A stretch of DNA of 64,000 bases from Oceanobacillus_B kapialis (GTDB taxonomy: Bacteria; Bacillota; Bacilli; Bacillales; Amphibacillaceae), in the NCBI RefSeq assembly GCF_042685265.1, contig NZ_JBHUMX010000019.1. One strand, given 5' to 3'. Below, piece by piece: positions 39,635 through 49,800 of this stretch. Made by a program: the position numbers and the translations under genes. The notes beneath the pieces are model-generated. The model did not search any database. It saw nothing but the letters and a program-made list of their open reading frames with translations, and was not told where the DNA came from. The first letter of the stretch is position 1. Every line of letters begins with the position of its first letter.

Positions 39635-39976
39635 TCAATTTACTAAATAGGTCAATAAAAAAACCGCTAATGAGATGACTAATGCCAACCATGACGGTAG
39701 ATTTTTAAACATATTTTCTCTTTGCTTCACAATTCTTTCGACGTCTTCTTTACTTGCCGATTGTGCTACTTCCTTGCCCAAAGCTGCTATATCTTTTTCA
39801 TTTTCCTTTGCTCGGTTATAAGCACCTTTTGCTATATCATAGGTCTCATTTATTTTTTCTTTCATGTCGAGCAAGTTATCCAATTTTCCATTTTGTTCGG
39901 CAAGCGACACTTTTACTTCCATGAGTATCCCCATGAATTTCTCCATGTCCTCCACTTCCTTTGCTGTTTGTGTCAT
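39635..39976 (-). CDS. XhlA-like membrane protein of the lysis module
   Basis: The 113-residue protein has a coiled-coil body (EVKVSLAEQNGKLDNLLDMKEKINETYDIAKGAYNRAKENEKDI) and one C-terminal transmembrane helix (WLALVISLAVFLLTYLVN). This matches the haemolysin XhlA family, which works with the holin in PBSX-like lysis. The ATG at 39976 follows GGGGTCGAGG; a longer frame upstream lacks a site. Confidence 0.85.
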   Translation of the reverse strand: MTQTAKEVEDMEKFMGILMEVKVSLAEQNGKLDNLLDMKEKINETYDIAKGAYNRAKENEKDIAALGKEVAQSASKEDVERIVKQRENMFKNLPSWLALVISLAVFLLTYLVN

Positions 39977-40006
39977 CCTCGACCCCCTAACGTCCTGACA
40001 TAAATA

Positions 40007-40038
40007 ACCCGCCATGTAATATGACGGGCTTGTTTTTG
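40007..40038. terminator. Hairpin upstream of xhlA-like gene
   Basis: CCCGCCAT and ATGACGGG pair around GTAAT and are followed by CTTGTTTTT on the plus strand. On the minus strand it would sit in the leader of the lysis genes. Confidence 0.5.
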
Positions 40039-40115
40039 GGCATAGAAAAAGCACCTCTTGTAAGATGCTTTAGAAGTAAATTTTAGGACCTCTTGCATCA
40101 CACTACCACTCATTC

Positions 40116-40124
40116 TGATATAAT
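40116..40124 (+). promoter_or_regulatory. Extended -10 promoter of the metallopeptidase gene
   Basis: TGATATAAT is an extended -10. A TTGCAT lies 20 bases upstream, too far for a normal -35, so the extended element may carry the activity. The gene starts 50 bases downstream. Confidence 0.5.
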
Positions 40125-40174
40125 GTCCTCATTAGCTATTAATTGCTAAAAAACTAGCAAAGAAGTGATTAGTT

Positions 40175-40894
40175 ATGATGATGAAAATTTATGACAATTG
40201 GTACTATCAAAAAGATGAAAGTGATTTGTCACATTGTAGTGATCCGTTGATAATAATTAGAGACGTTTGTGACCTCATGTTAGAAGCCTTTAACGAAATT
40301 CCAGATACAGCTTTGTACATAATTGACAACAAACATCTCGGAAGTCCTATTTGTTTAGATGATAACAAGACAATATTACTATCAACAGCTGGTAATACTT
40401 ATTGGGCTCAGAATGCGTATCAACTAAGTCATGAGTTATGCCACCACTTTATCAAGAAAAAAGCGCCAACAGGTAAAAACTCATGGTTTGAAGAATCAAT
40501 TTGCGAACTTGCATCAATCTATTTTTTATCAGAAATAGCATCTATTTGGAGCGTTTCTTCAATCGATACTAAGTCTTCTTATTCTAGTTCAATAACGGAT
40601 TACATTTCTAATTTGTTAAATAGTAGTTTGGATATCGAACTAAAACAATTAAACATTCAGAGTTCTGTTCTCTATAAAGAAATGAATAACAGTCCCTATT
40701 TAAGAGATGAAAATAACCAAATAGCCAATAAAATATTACCAATATTTAAAGAAAATCCCTCCTTGTGGAAAGATGTTTACTTAATTAGGAAGCTTAATGT
40801 TAAAGATTTAAATTCTTTTTTCACTAAATGGTCCCAGCTTGCAAACCAAGAAAATGTAGGTGCTATACTTAAAATTTCAGAGTTAATTTTATAA
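40175..40894 (+). CDS. HExxH metallopeptidase-like cargo protein in the lysis region
   Basis: The 239-residue protein has QLSHELCHHFIKKK near residue 91, a zincin H-E-x-x-H motif (HELCH), with a downstream glutamate region SWFEESICELASIYFL that could supply the third ligand. The rest is helical. It is encoded against the late genes, with its own promoter-like sequence, and is AT-rich, so it is cargo rather than a structural gene. The substrate is unknown. It ends six bases into the convergent small gene. Confidence 0.75.
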   Translation: MMMKIYDNWYYQKDESDLSHCSDPLIIIRDVCDLMLEAFNEIPDTALYIIDNKHLGSPICLDDNKTILLSTAGNTYWAQNAYQLSHELCHHFIKKKAPTGKNSWFEESICELASIYFLSEIASIWSVSSIDTKSSYSSSITDYISNLLNSSLDIELKQLNIQSSVLYKEMNNSPYLRDENNQIANKILPIFKENPSLWKDVYLIRKLNVKDLNSFFTKWSQLANQENVGAILKISELIL

Positions 40895-41101
40895 CCCTGC
40901 TACACCCGTAGGTCCTTTTGCATCCCCGAGATATTTACCACCATTTTTTATCCAGCATATATTATTTTTAATCGAATATAAGCGCGCTTCTATATTTGAT
41001 AACATTTGAATAATGGAATTGTCATTCTGCTCTTGGTTACTTTCAATAGCTTGGAGCAGTCCTTTTATTTCTTTTAGTTCAGTTAATATTGTTTCATCCA
41101 T
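40889..41101 (-). CDS. Small coiled-coil tail-region protein
   Basis: The 70-residue protein starts MDETILTELKEIKGLLQAIE, is heptad-like through residue 45, and ends GDAKGPTGVAGL. It is a late gene between the tail fibre genes and the lysis module. Its last six bases overlap the convergent metallopeptidase gene. Function unknown. Confidence 0.6.
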   Translation of the reverse strand: MDETILTELKEIKGLLQAIESNQEQNDNSIIQMLSNIEARLYSIKNNICWIKNGGKYLGDAKGPTGVAGL

Positions 41102-41157
41102 CTCGATGTTCCTTCCTTTATAGGTTTTTATAAGAACAATGACATAAAAAATACGCC

Positions 41158-41463
41158 TTACTGGGCGTTTCTAAGTTGTTCTAATTCAAATTCCAATCGG
41201 TCTATTTCTTTCTCTCTTTCGGTTTTTTCTGGTGTAATAATTTCTTCTCCATCTTTCACCCGCAACTTTGGTTTTAGGCCATCAAAATACAGTTCACACT
41301 TTTCAATCTGTTCGGCAACGTGATCATCAACGTAGAATTGGTATCCACTATCTTTAGATACTGCCTGATTCCCCACTGTCACGGTCTGTATTTGACCATC
41401 CGCCATTTTGAAGAATAGCTTAGTTGTTCCTGCCTGTCTTTCATCATAAGTTGTGATTTCCAT
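41158..41463 (-). CDS. Small tail-region protein
   Basis: This 101-residue protein has a beta-rich body (TKLFFKMADGQIQTVTVGNQAVSK) and a C-terminal coiled coil (KTEREKEIDRLEFELEQLRNAQ). It lies 12 bases after the large tail protein gene and is probably a baseplate accessory or fibre chaperone by position. No family recognised. Confidence 0.6.
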   Translation of the reverse strand: MEITTYDERQAGTTKLFFKMADGQIQTVTVGNQAVSKDSGYQFYVDDHVAEQIEKCELYFDGLKPKLRVKDGEEIITPEKTEREKEIDRLEFELEQLRNAQ

Positions 41464-41475
41464 ACAAATCTCCTC

Positions 41476-44400
41476 CTAGATAAAATCTGTTAGATATACC
41501 CTGTTGACTCTAAATGCTAACGTATTGCTACTATCGACATCACTCCTATTCACCCCCAACCTGAGTTCATAATGCAGTAAATTGTAAGTTGGGATTCCCA
41601 AGTCGAGTATTATTGGGGAATAGCTATCCACGCCTCCTGGCTCGTGCCATCTGATGTACAAACGGTTACTGCCATCATATACGTCAACATGGTGTCTCGG
41701 ATTGGTACTGTTGAGTGCGACATGATACCCGATGACAAGATATCTAGCAGTATGAATGAACTCGTAGGAGGTAAACTTAACAGAATAGCTTTTTTCCGGG
41801 TCCCTGATATCTTGGTAATCTCCACCACCAATGATAGCCTGAGCACCCGCTCGGTAGAATCCCCTGGCTGCTCTAAACACCCCATCGATGTATTGCCCAG
41901 TAGTACTCCTCACATAGTCCATATCATATGGATCGATACTACTCACATTATAATCCTGTTGTGTCAAACCACTCTGCATCCACACTGCTCCATCGGGTCT
42001 AGTAATCTGTAACTCTCCATTAGACAGTGACATATTATTGCCGAAGAATCCTTCAAGAGCTTCGATTCGTCCTCTTAAAAAAGCATTATCTAACTTCATA
42101 TTCCCGTTAGTATCAAAGTATAGAACATTCACCCAAGGTGACGATGTGCTTGCCCTTCGCTGTATAACATAACCTAATGTACTGTTGCTAACTGTACGGA
42201 CAAGGCCATCTCCTCGAACTGTGACAATACCATCTTCATTGGTAAAACTTACACCGTTATATTCAGCGCCTTGCATAATCCCATTGGCTTCCATGTATTC
42301 CTCTGCATCTTGTAAAGCATCTAAATATGCTGCTTCTGAAACTGTGTCTGCATAGCCTTCTGCATTTTCTCCTGCTGCGTTACTTGGAGAATTTCTGCCT
42401 CTATACCTTCTAGCTGTAACTTCCACATTATAAAAACTGCTATGCCATGTAGAAATCATAGGTTGATTATTATACATGTAGAATCTAGGATGATTAGAGC
42501 TAGTACCCATCTGGTATACATGAATTAAGTCAAAACCATTTCCATCACCTTTAGACTTAAATAACGCAATTGCTGTGGTTTCTGAACCTGTTCCTGTAGT
42601 TCTAGCTTGAACTTCATATGTGTAGGCATCATTAAAATTTGACCCGTCTGGGTGAAGTAAATAGCTCCCATTACCATCACGAACATTGTAAGTCTTTACC
42701 CACCCGCCTTCTAACCTTGCTTCATTTTTAGAATCATCTACATACTTTCTTTCGTCTTCAGGGGCTAATTTCCATGATGAAACCGTGCTTCCTATTTCTA
42801 ATTGTTCATATCTCCTGTTTACAGTAAAATTGCTAGTCCATTCATATGGCATGATTCTTGCACTTATTCTTGTGAAAGTTTTATCAAGGGGCACTGTAGC
42901 TGTAATTTGCATTCTTCCCTCGTCACTGATCAATATTGACGCGTCTGTTATTGCACTATATGTGTTGTCATCCCTATACCAATCTAGTCTAGGGTAAACT
43001 TGTTCACCTGAAGGTACACCAGAAACATAAATACTAAAAGTTACTACGTCACCATGCTTCAGAAACTTTCCATCAATTGGAACATTTATTAATTGTGAAG
43101 CACCATATTGTCCTACCGTAACGTCATCCCACGTTTCACGTGAACCAATAACTAAATTTCTGCCACCAATATTTCTTTCATCCTCAGGTGCTAATGAATA
43201 TGATGTTTTAATATTTCCTTCTTCAAATTTAACCCTGTTTCCTACTTCTACCCCTAACCTTACAAATGCAACATCTGAACCAAATTTATAATGGTATACA
43301 GGATCTGAAGAAGTTGCTCTTCTTAGAAAATTTTTATTAGAATCAAATTGTGCAATTCTAAAGTATCCTTCACCTGTTAAATTAAAATACTGATCATATT
43401 TACTGAAAGTATATGGTTCATTATTATCCACCTTTACAAACTGTGAGGTTAATATACTATCGTTATCAGGATTATACGTACCATCTGAGTCATAATACCC
43501 TTGTATTGCTGTATTAATCACAAATAAATTTGTTGTGCCAACTTTTACATTGTCGTACAAAGGCGACCAGCTATAATCACTGGCATTATTGCTTTCTGTG
43601 GCGGTTGTTTTATTATATGCCAAGCCTAAATATCTCTTGCCATCTGGACTATCCGACATGCCGTTTCCATCTTTATCATCAGCATACTTTGTCCATGTAT
43701 AACGTGGTGTACCATCTGCACCAGGTTCACCGGGAACACCTTGTTTACCTTTTGTTTCAGCCCAAGTATAATCATTGGGGTTCGTTCCTTTTGTTGGACT
43801 AGACTTGTTGTAAGCTATCCCCATATACTCTTTGCCAACTGGAGAATCAGACATTCCATTGCCCATCTCATCATCAGCATATTTAACCCAAGTATAGAGT
43901 GTTTTCCCATCTTCTCCTGGGGGACCGGGGACACCTTGTTCTCCAGGCTGTCCATCTTTTCCATCAAACACATTTGTAATGGTAATACGTCCAATGGACA
44001 ACACAGTGTCTTGTATTACATCGACAGTAAAAGTAGCCTTCTCGTCTATTTCTACTGCAGACACCGTGATTGTCTTTCCTGACTTATTCCAGTCGGAAAT
44101 AGGGATGCCGTTCTTATCCCGCTTGTTCCACACATACGTGTAATTTTCTCCTGTTTCATCCACTACAGATCCAGACAAGAAAACTTCGGCAGTTAATTCT
44201 GTTTCTCCTACACCATTTTTAAAGGTGTCACCAGCTGTAGAAGCAATGTTTGTAATCAGCATACGTGCTAAACGTCTCCGTATCTCCGCCTGCATAGATT
44301 GCCAAACCGCCTGAACTTCCTCTTCGGTATATTCAATATAGTCACCTAGCACGACATTCTTTTGCGATTTATTTTTTATGCTGCGTTCCTGTGTATGGAC

Positions 44401-45384
44401 TCTTGCCTCTAAATACAAAGGAGGGTTAAACTTGGTATCTCTTATCTTGATTGTGTCCCCGAAACGAATCTTCTTGTTTTCCATTCCTGGTACATTCTCA
44501 AGATCAGCAATAGTAGATTCATATTCCACAACCTCGTTAACACGCTTCTCAAGTTCGTTTTCGGTGAGCTCTCTCAATCGGGATTTTGTCATTTCCTGAT
44601 CGGTAGATTGTGGCTCATACGTATCCCATAAATGCTGTAATTCACCCGAAATAGGATCAGGTCTTCCCCATCTCTGGAGAGCCTCTTCATCCGTAACAAT
44701 GACTTCTAAATGTGTGCCATCGTCTTTTTTTGGACCTAAACCTTTAAGAGCTGTATAGATGTTGTCAGTTTTCTCTCGACGTTGTATGCCAATTAGGTCT
44801 CTTCCAAATTCTACTTCACGACCACGCCACTGCCCCATCCGCTCTAATAAGTCCACATAGCGTCCGATAATACGCCCGCCTTTTACCTCTACACGGAAAC
44901 GTAATTCAAGCCCAAACTCACTAGCAATTCGTTTGAGAAACGCATAAGGATTGGTGTGCTCTTCGATATGGAATGTACGGTACCCTTCAACTTCAATAAT
45001 ACCTGGACGCCATTCTGTTCCATTTGTGGCACGGCTAACTGCGGTTGTAGAAGTTTCTTCTTTAAATGTTTGAGGGACTATTGGTTCAGCTTTCTTTAAT
45101 GTTAAATAACTGGCATCCGCATAAATTTCCGCTTTAAGGCCACTGGTATCACGGTACTTAAGCGATTCATTAATAATAAATTCTTTATATCCCTGATCTT
45201 CAGCAGGGATGATAACGCGGTTCAGTTTGCCAAGATGTTCAGAGAAAGGCTTATCAGCAAAGGTTGTAAATTCGTAGGTTTCCAAGTTATCTTGCAAGGA
45301 CTGACGATGAACATCGGAGAAGAAATTATTTTCTGTTATAAAATCTAGTATGTCGTCTGACTGGCCATTTGTAATGTGTATCAT
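41476..45384 (-). CDS. Prophage B large tail tip protein: Tal-like N-terminus, collagen-like and receptor-binding region
   Basis: The 1302-residue protein has an N-terminal prophage tail/endopeptidase-type (Tal) domain (residues 1-385) that docks on the distal tail protein. A helical linker and an Ig-like stretch follow, then collagen-like G-x-y segments (GKDGQPGEQGVPGPPGEDGK near 475) around two copies of a 50-residue repeat (YTWVKYADD..GNGMSDSP..). Two carbohydrate-binding-like jelly-roll domains come next (ca. 640-890), and the C-terminus is fibre-like. It probably carries receptor binding. I see no peptidase catalytic motif with confidence. Confidence 0.82.
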   Translation of the reverse strand: MIHITNGQSDDILDFITENNFFSDVHRQSLQDNLETYEFTTFADKPFSEHLGKLNRVIIPAEDQGYKEFIINESLKYRDTSGLKAEIYADASYLTLKKAEPIVPQTFKEETSTTAVSRATNGTEWRPGIIEVEGYRTFHIEEHTNPYAFLKRIASEFGLELRFRVEVKGGRIIGRYVDLLERMGQWRGREVEFGRDLIGIQRREKTDNIYTALKGLGPKKDDGTHLEVIVTDEEALQRWGRPDPISGELQHLWDTYEPQSTDQEMTKSRLRELTENELEKRVNEVVEYESTIADLENVPGMENKKIRFGDTIKIRDTKFNPPLYLEARVHTQERSIKNKSQKNVVLGDYIEYTEEEVQAVWQSMQAEIRRRLARMLITNIASTAGDTFKNGVGETELTAEVFLSGSVVDETGENYTYVWNKRDKNGIPISDWNKSGKTITVSAVEIDEKATFTVDVIQDTVLSIGRITITNVFDGKDGQPGEQGVPGPPGEDGKTLYTWVKYADDEMGNGMSDSPVGKEYMGIAYNKSSPTKGTNPNDYTWAETKGKQGVPGEPGADGTPRYTWTKYADDKDGNGMSDSPDGKRYLGLAYNKTTATESNNASDYSWSPLYDNVKVGTTNLFVINTAIQGYYDSDGTYNPDNDSILTSQFVKVDNNEPYTFSKYDQYFNLTGEGYFRIAQFDSNKNFLRRATSSDPVYHYKFGSDVAFVRLGVEVGNRVKFEEGNIKTSYSLAPEDERNIGGRNLVIGSRETWDDVTVGQYGASQLINVPIDGKFLKHGDVVTFSIYVSGVPSGEQVYPRLDWYRDDNTYSAITDASILISDEGRMQITATVPLDKTFTRISARIMPYEWTSNFTVNRRYEQLEIGSTVSSWKLAPEDERKYVDDSKNEARLEGGWVKTYNVRDGNGSYLLHPDGSNFNDAYTYEVQARTTGTGSETTAIALFKSKGDGNGFDLIHVYQMGTSSNHPRFYMYNNQPMISTWHSSFYNVEVTARRYRGRNSPSNAAGENAEGYADTVSEAAYLDALQDAEEYMEANGIMQGAEYNGVSFTNEDGIVTVRGDGLVRTVSNSTLGYVIQRRASTSSPWVNVLYFDTNGNMKLDNAFLRGRIEALEGFFGNNMSLSNGELQITRPDGAVWMQSGLTQQDYNVSSIDPYDMDYVRSTTGQYIDGVFRAARGFYRAGAQAIIGGGDYQDIRDPEKSYSVKFTSYEFIHTARYLVIGYHVALNSTNPRHHVDVYDGSNRLYIRWHEPGGVDSYSPIILDLGIPTYNLLHYELRLGVNRSDVDSSNTLAFRVNRVYLTDFI

Positions 45385-45396
45385 CGTTTCTCCTCC

Positions 45397-46845
45397 TTAC
45401 CTGTACCTTGGTCTAAACTTCACATTGCCAAAAAAGCTATTTGCTGGATGCATTATCAACTGATTTTCTCCTTTAGTTAAACTAAAAAAAGACCCTCCAA
45501 AATCTTTAAGGTCTTTACGATCTTCTCCGTTAATTAAAATTTCTTCGTTTACATGATCAAAGGTAACAATATCACCTGGGTAAAGAATATAAGGCGTATT
45601 ATCTACCGTGTTTTGGGCTAGCTCATAAACATTTACATAATTAATGCGGGTACGGAAAGTACGGTTTCTGTCCTTCCAGTTACCGATAAACAGCTGCACG
45701 TATTTTAATTTCCCAAGATAATCACTGCTTACGTTCATGGAACGAGTAAGGGTTGCATGGTGTCTCCCGTTACGAATTTCAGCAATATAGAAAGTGACTT
45801 TCTTTCCCTCTCGCTTCACTCGTAAGTACATAAGGGACACCTTTTTTAAATCGTCTTGCTGATAGTTTCCCCCACCGATTACATACCTGGTACTATTATC
45901 AACATACTCTCCAACTCTACCTAGCCCATTCCTGCGCCATAAATTTCGGTTATTATCATTTACTCCCATTTTTCCTAGCATGTTCATACCCTCGTCAAAC
46001 ATGTAAATTTCCATACGATAATTGTCTATTTCAAAGTTAGAGATAATATCAAAGGTCGTATCAATCTCAAAATCCTGTACAGGTGGGATCTCTTTGATAA
46101 CAGCCGGACCATGCATTTTATCACCAGTTCCATAACTTTCTGCAAGGATGCCTGTTCCATCATGGCGCATATTCCCGGCTATATTCCCTATCCAGCTATC
46201 AATCCGTGTTGGGGTGGTATCCCATTTATCCAGGGTGCTGCCGTTTTCAGTTAAGATTAATTCCTTGCCATTTACCACCTCTATGTCATCTTCAATAGGT
46301 GTTCCTATCATCATATATTCTTGATTCTGATTTTGCACCATGGCAAAAGTAGTTGCTTCTTCAACTTCCAGTTCAATGATTGGATCAGCTGGTGCAGTAC
46401 CTGGATTGCTGATAATAGCCGTATCAGATGTAAATTCTTTGGTATCTTCTTCTCCATATGCGTAAGGATCAAGGCAGAGAAAACTAATAGAGCCCTGTCT
46501 CATAATGCCTATCCGCTCAAAATCCTCAATTGTATTCTGGACAATCGCATAATAGGTTCTTCCTGGCTCATCATCAAACTTTAATTCTGCCGGTTCTTCT
46601 GTTATCAACCATTCCGCTAGTTCATCCTTTAATTGCAATGCGTGCTCATCATTTTTGGCTATAAAAGCAATTGGCTGATTAAAGGGCATTGCATCAACTT
46701 CACTAGATTGCAAATGAGCGCCATGCATACCAGATACATTTAATAAATTTCGCTGAACAGGAGTAATGAGGGGTTTTGTTCTACCTCTAGTCATATGCAG
46801 CCATGGTTTTCTAATGCCGTTAAAGGTAAATGATTTCTTAGTCAA
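45397..46845 (-). CDS. Prophage B distal tail protein (Dit-like) with extra beta domain
   Basis: The 482-residue protein has a Dit/siphovirus tail component N-terminus (KSFTFNGIRKPWLHMTRGRTKP, then GMHGAHLQSSEVDAM) and a family C-terminal end (ITFDHVNEEILINGED...GGSFFSLTKGENQLIMHP). The middle (about 190-410) is an inserted beta-sandwich resembling a concanavalin-like carbohydrate-binding module. Dit forms the hub that links the tail tube to the tip protein. It overlaps the tape measure gene by 8 bases. Confidence 0.85.
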   Translation of the reverse strand: MTKKSFTFNGIRKPWLHMTRGRTKPLITPVQRNLLNVSGMHGAHLQSSEVDAMPFNQPIAFIAKNDEHALQLKDELAEWLITEEPAELKFDDEPGRTYYAIVQNTIEDFERIGIMRQGSISFLCLDPYAYGEEDTKEFTSDTAIISNPGTAPADPIIELEVEEATTFAMVQNQNQEYMMIGTPIEDDIEVVNGKELILTENGSTLDKWDTTPTRIDSWIGNIAGNMRHDGTGILAESYGTGDKMHGPAVIKEIPPVQDFEIDTTFDIISNFEIDNYRMEIYMFDEGMNMLGKMGVNDNNRNLWRRNGLGRVGEYVDNSTRYVIGGGNYQQDDLKKVSLMYLRVKREGKKVTFYIAEIRNGRHHATLTRSMNVSSDYLGKLKYVQLFIGNWKDRNRTFRTRINYVNVYELAQNTVDNTPYILYPGDIVTFDHVNEEILINGEDRKDLKDFGGSFFSLTKGENQLIMHPANSFFGNVKFRPRYR

Positions 46846-49800
46846 AACGTTTCTTCCCTCCCTGTTTTCGCGTCTGTGTTTCTGTTATGAATGGTTCCAA
46901 ACTTTTTCCCAGTGATCGAGCATCTATTCTAGGGGCTGTGTCTTTTGCCAGTAGTTGCATTAATATTTCGTTCTGTTGCAAGGTAGCATGTAACAAGTCC
47001 TTCGTATAATCTTTTGGTTGAACGGATCCTGAATGAGTGGTTTGAGCAGGAGCTTGCTTGGCTAATAAGGCCAACAACTTGGAAAAGTCTGTCCGAATCA
47101 CCCCAGGCTCTAATAAGGTTTGCCAGCCACCAGTACCCTCTGCATACTGAGGTGTGACCCTCATTATTTTTTTAGTTTCTCTAGCTGGCATTACATGCGT
47201 ACCTTTTGGCAAGTTAGGATACAAAGTAGGACGGTCAGCACTTAGAAACATTTTTCCGCTTGGAAGTGTAACCAATTCTTTACCTGCGTTGGAGCCAACG
47301 CCATCCCCTAATATTGCATGGCCACCTGGATGTCCAGTGGGAGGAGTACCCATCGCCCAAAGATTAAATCCGCTCGTAACAAACTCTATCGCTTTCTGTA
47401 CAGGTGATTTTGCTCTTTCCTCTAAGATAGCAATGGTTCCATTATCGGTAACAGTTACGTTCTTCGTTAGACCTGCTTTGGCAGCAAAATCTATAACAGA
47501 TATCGTCCCATTGTCTGTAGCAAATATATTTTTCGTTGCATCCTTGCCAGCTTCTTTGGTTCGTTCTTCTTCTAAGCCAATACCTCTAGAAGTTTTGGAG
47601 TTGTTACGGTCAATTTGTGAGCCTTGTCCCTCTAACGCATCTGTACCAAAATTGATTTTGTCCTTTACTTCATCCCACAAGCCTGCTTCTCTAAGAATTT
47701 TTTCAAGCACCGTATCATTTTTTAGTATCTTTTCATCAATACCATTGATTTGCTCTTGTATTTCTTGTTTGTTTGCTCCTTGTTGCTTCCAGTTTTCGAT
47801 TAGCTTTTCACGCTCTTGAAGAAGTTTTTCGTTCTTTTGGTCCATCTGTTTGAGGATGTTTCCCTCTTCAATCTTAATTTCTGACGTTTTAGCTAAATTA
47901 GCTACACGCTTTTCCTGTTCCTGATCTAAGTAGCCGAGTTTTGTATCGATCAAAGAGTTGAGATCATTGTAAAGGCCTAGTTCATCGTATATATAGTTTC
48001 TAGCTTCTTGTTGTTGTCCAACTATCTCTTGTAACGTCTCTCGTCTTTCGCGATCTTTTTCATTAAGCACACCGTTTTTCTCTAATTGTTTATCTAATTC
48101 GGCAAGTTCCTGTTGGTTCTTTGCAAGTTTTTCATCTAATTGTGAAAGACCTTTTTCTCCTTCTGCATTAATGCCAACTTGCTTTAAAATAATGTTAGCC
48201 ATTTCTAAATCGAGAGCTTTTATTTTTTCAAGTTCTTCTTCAGAGGCAGCGATAGATTCTTTTTTAGTTTCCAATTGACCCTTTAAATCCAACCTAGCTT
48301 CTTGTTCTTTTCCAGTCAATACATCTCTTAACGCTATTTCCTCTAAAACTAATGCTTCTTTTTCTTTTGCGCTAACATTTTGGTCGTTATATAATTCCTT
48401 AATTTTAGAAAGTCGTTTTTCTATTTCCTGTTGTTCCATTGCACTTGCTGCATTTAACAATTGAATCTTTTTCTCGACTTCTTCAATGGCTTCTTTTTCT
48501 TCTTTTATTTCTTTAGTGATTTCTCTCTCGTTCTCCAAGGCTATTTGTCTTTCATTCTCAAGTTCGACTTTAGACATTTCATAAAGACTATTTACATATT
48601 CTTTAACTGCATTTGTATTTTCCACAAAGGCGTTCCCTGACTCTGAAACTGAATGTTGCACATTAGGAGCCTGATCTATAATATCTTTGTTTGCATCAAA
48701 TAAATAACCAAGCTCATCTTTTGATAAACCGCTCTTCTTAGCAAGCTTTTCGTATTGTTTTTGCAGTTCATTAATTTCCCCAGGATTGGTAGATTCAGAT
48801 ATTCTCTGGTTCAAGTCATTAAGTTCTGCTAATTCATCGTTACTTATCTTAGCTTTACCAGAAAGTTTATCAAATGTCTCAGCGCTGCTTTCTAATTGTA
48901 CAGCCTGATCACTCAAAGACTGAGCAACATCCAAGTTAACTTCCTCGGACTTCTTGGACTTTTTAATTAAATCGGCAACGCCAATCGTTATACCAGCAAC
49001 ACCAGCGATAGCTAAACCTGCTACACCGCCCCTACTTAATAAAGAGATTGCTCCAGCTGCACCTTTACCATTCTTTTTACCAATTGCAGTAGTTAGACCA
49101 CCCGTTACTTTTAATAGTCCACCGATGCCCGAACTTAATCCACCAACTACAGTTAGAACTGGTCCTGCAGCTGCTGCCATTCCACCAAGCATAACAATGT
49201 TTCTTTTGCCTTCTTCGTCTAGTTCAGAAAACCACTCGGTAACGTCTTCCACGCCTTCTTTTACATCAGGAAGGACTTCCCTTGTAAAATCTAGAAGCGT
49301 TTCGCCAACCGGCAGAAGAATCTCTTTAGCCTCACGCCAAGTTGCTTTCCATTGTTGAGAGATATTTTTCTCAGCGTTCTTGGTCATCTCATCCATAGTG
49401 CCATCTACATCTTCTATACCTTCGCCGATCCCACCAAGGGAGTACATAGCTTCGGATTCAAGATCTTCAAATTTGGTTCCAAAAAGCTCGACTCCAATTT
49501 GGTTAGCCGCTACTTGATTGTCCATGCCTTCTAGTTCTTTTAAAACGGCATTGGAAACATCTTTGACAGTTTTGTCACCTTTCTGAAATTCCTTCCACAC
49601 ATCTTGAGTAGAATCGGACATTTGCCCCATAGCATCTTTTGTAGCGTCTGAACCATCCTTAACGCGAATCTGGAACTCTTTCATTACATCGTTAATGTAA
49701 TCGAGATTATAAATGCCTGCTTCGGATCCTTTTTGAAGTAATTCAAAATACTCCTCAGCTGAAAATCCCATGCTAGCAAAGAGTCCAGAATACTCACTTA

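Noticed and set aside
43560..43940. Repeats in the tail tip gene as a possible CRISPR or satellite
   Set aside because: The repeats are in frame, encode glycine-rich collagen-like and 50-residue modules, and lack regular short spacing.
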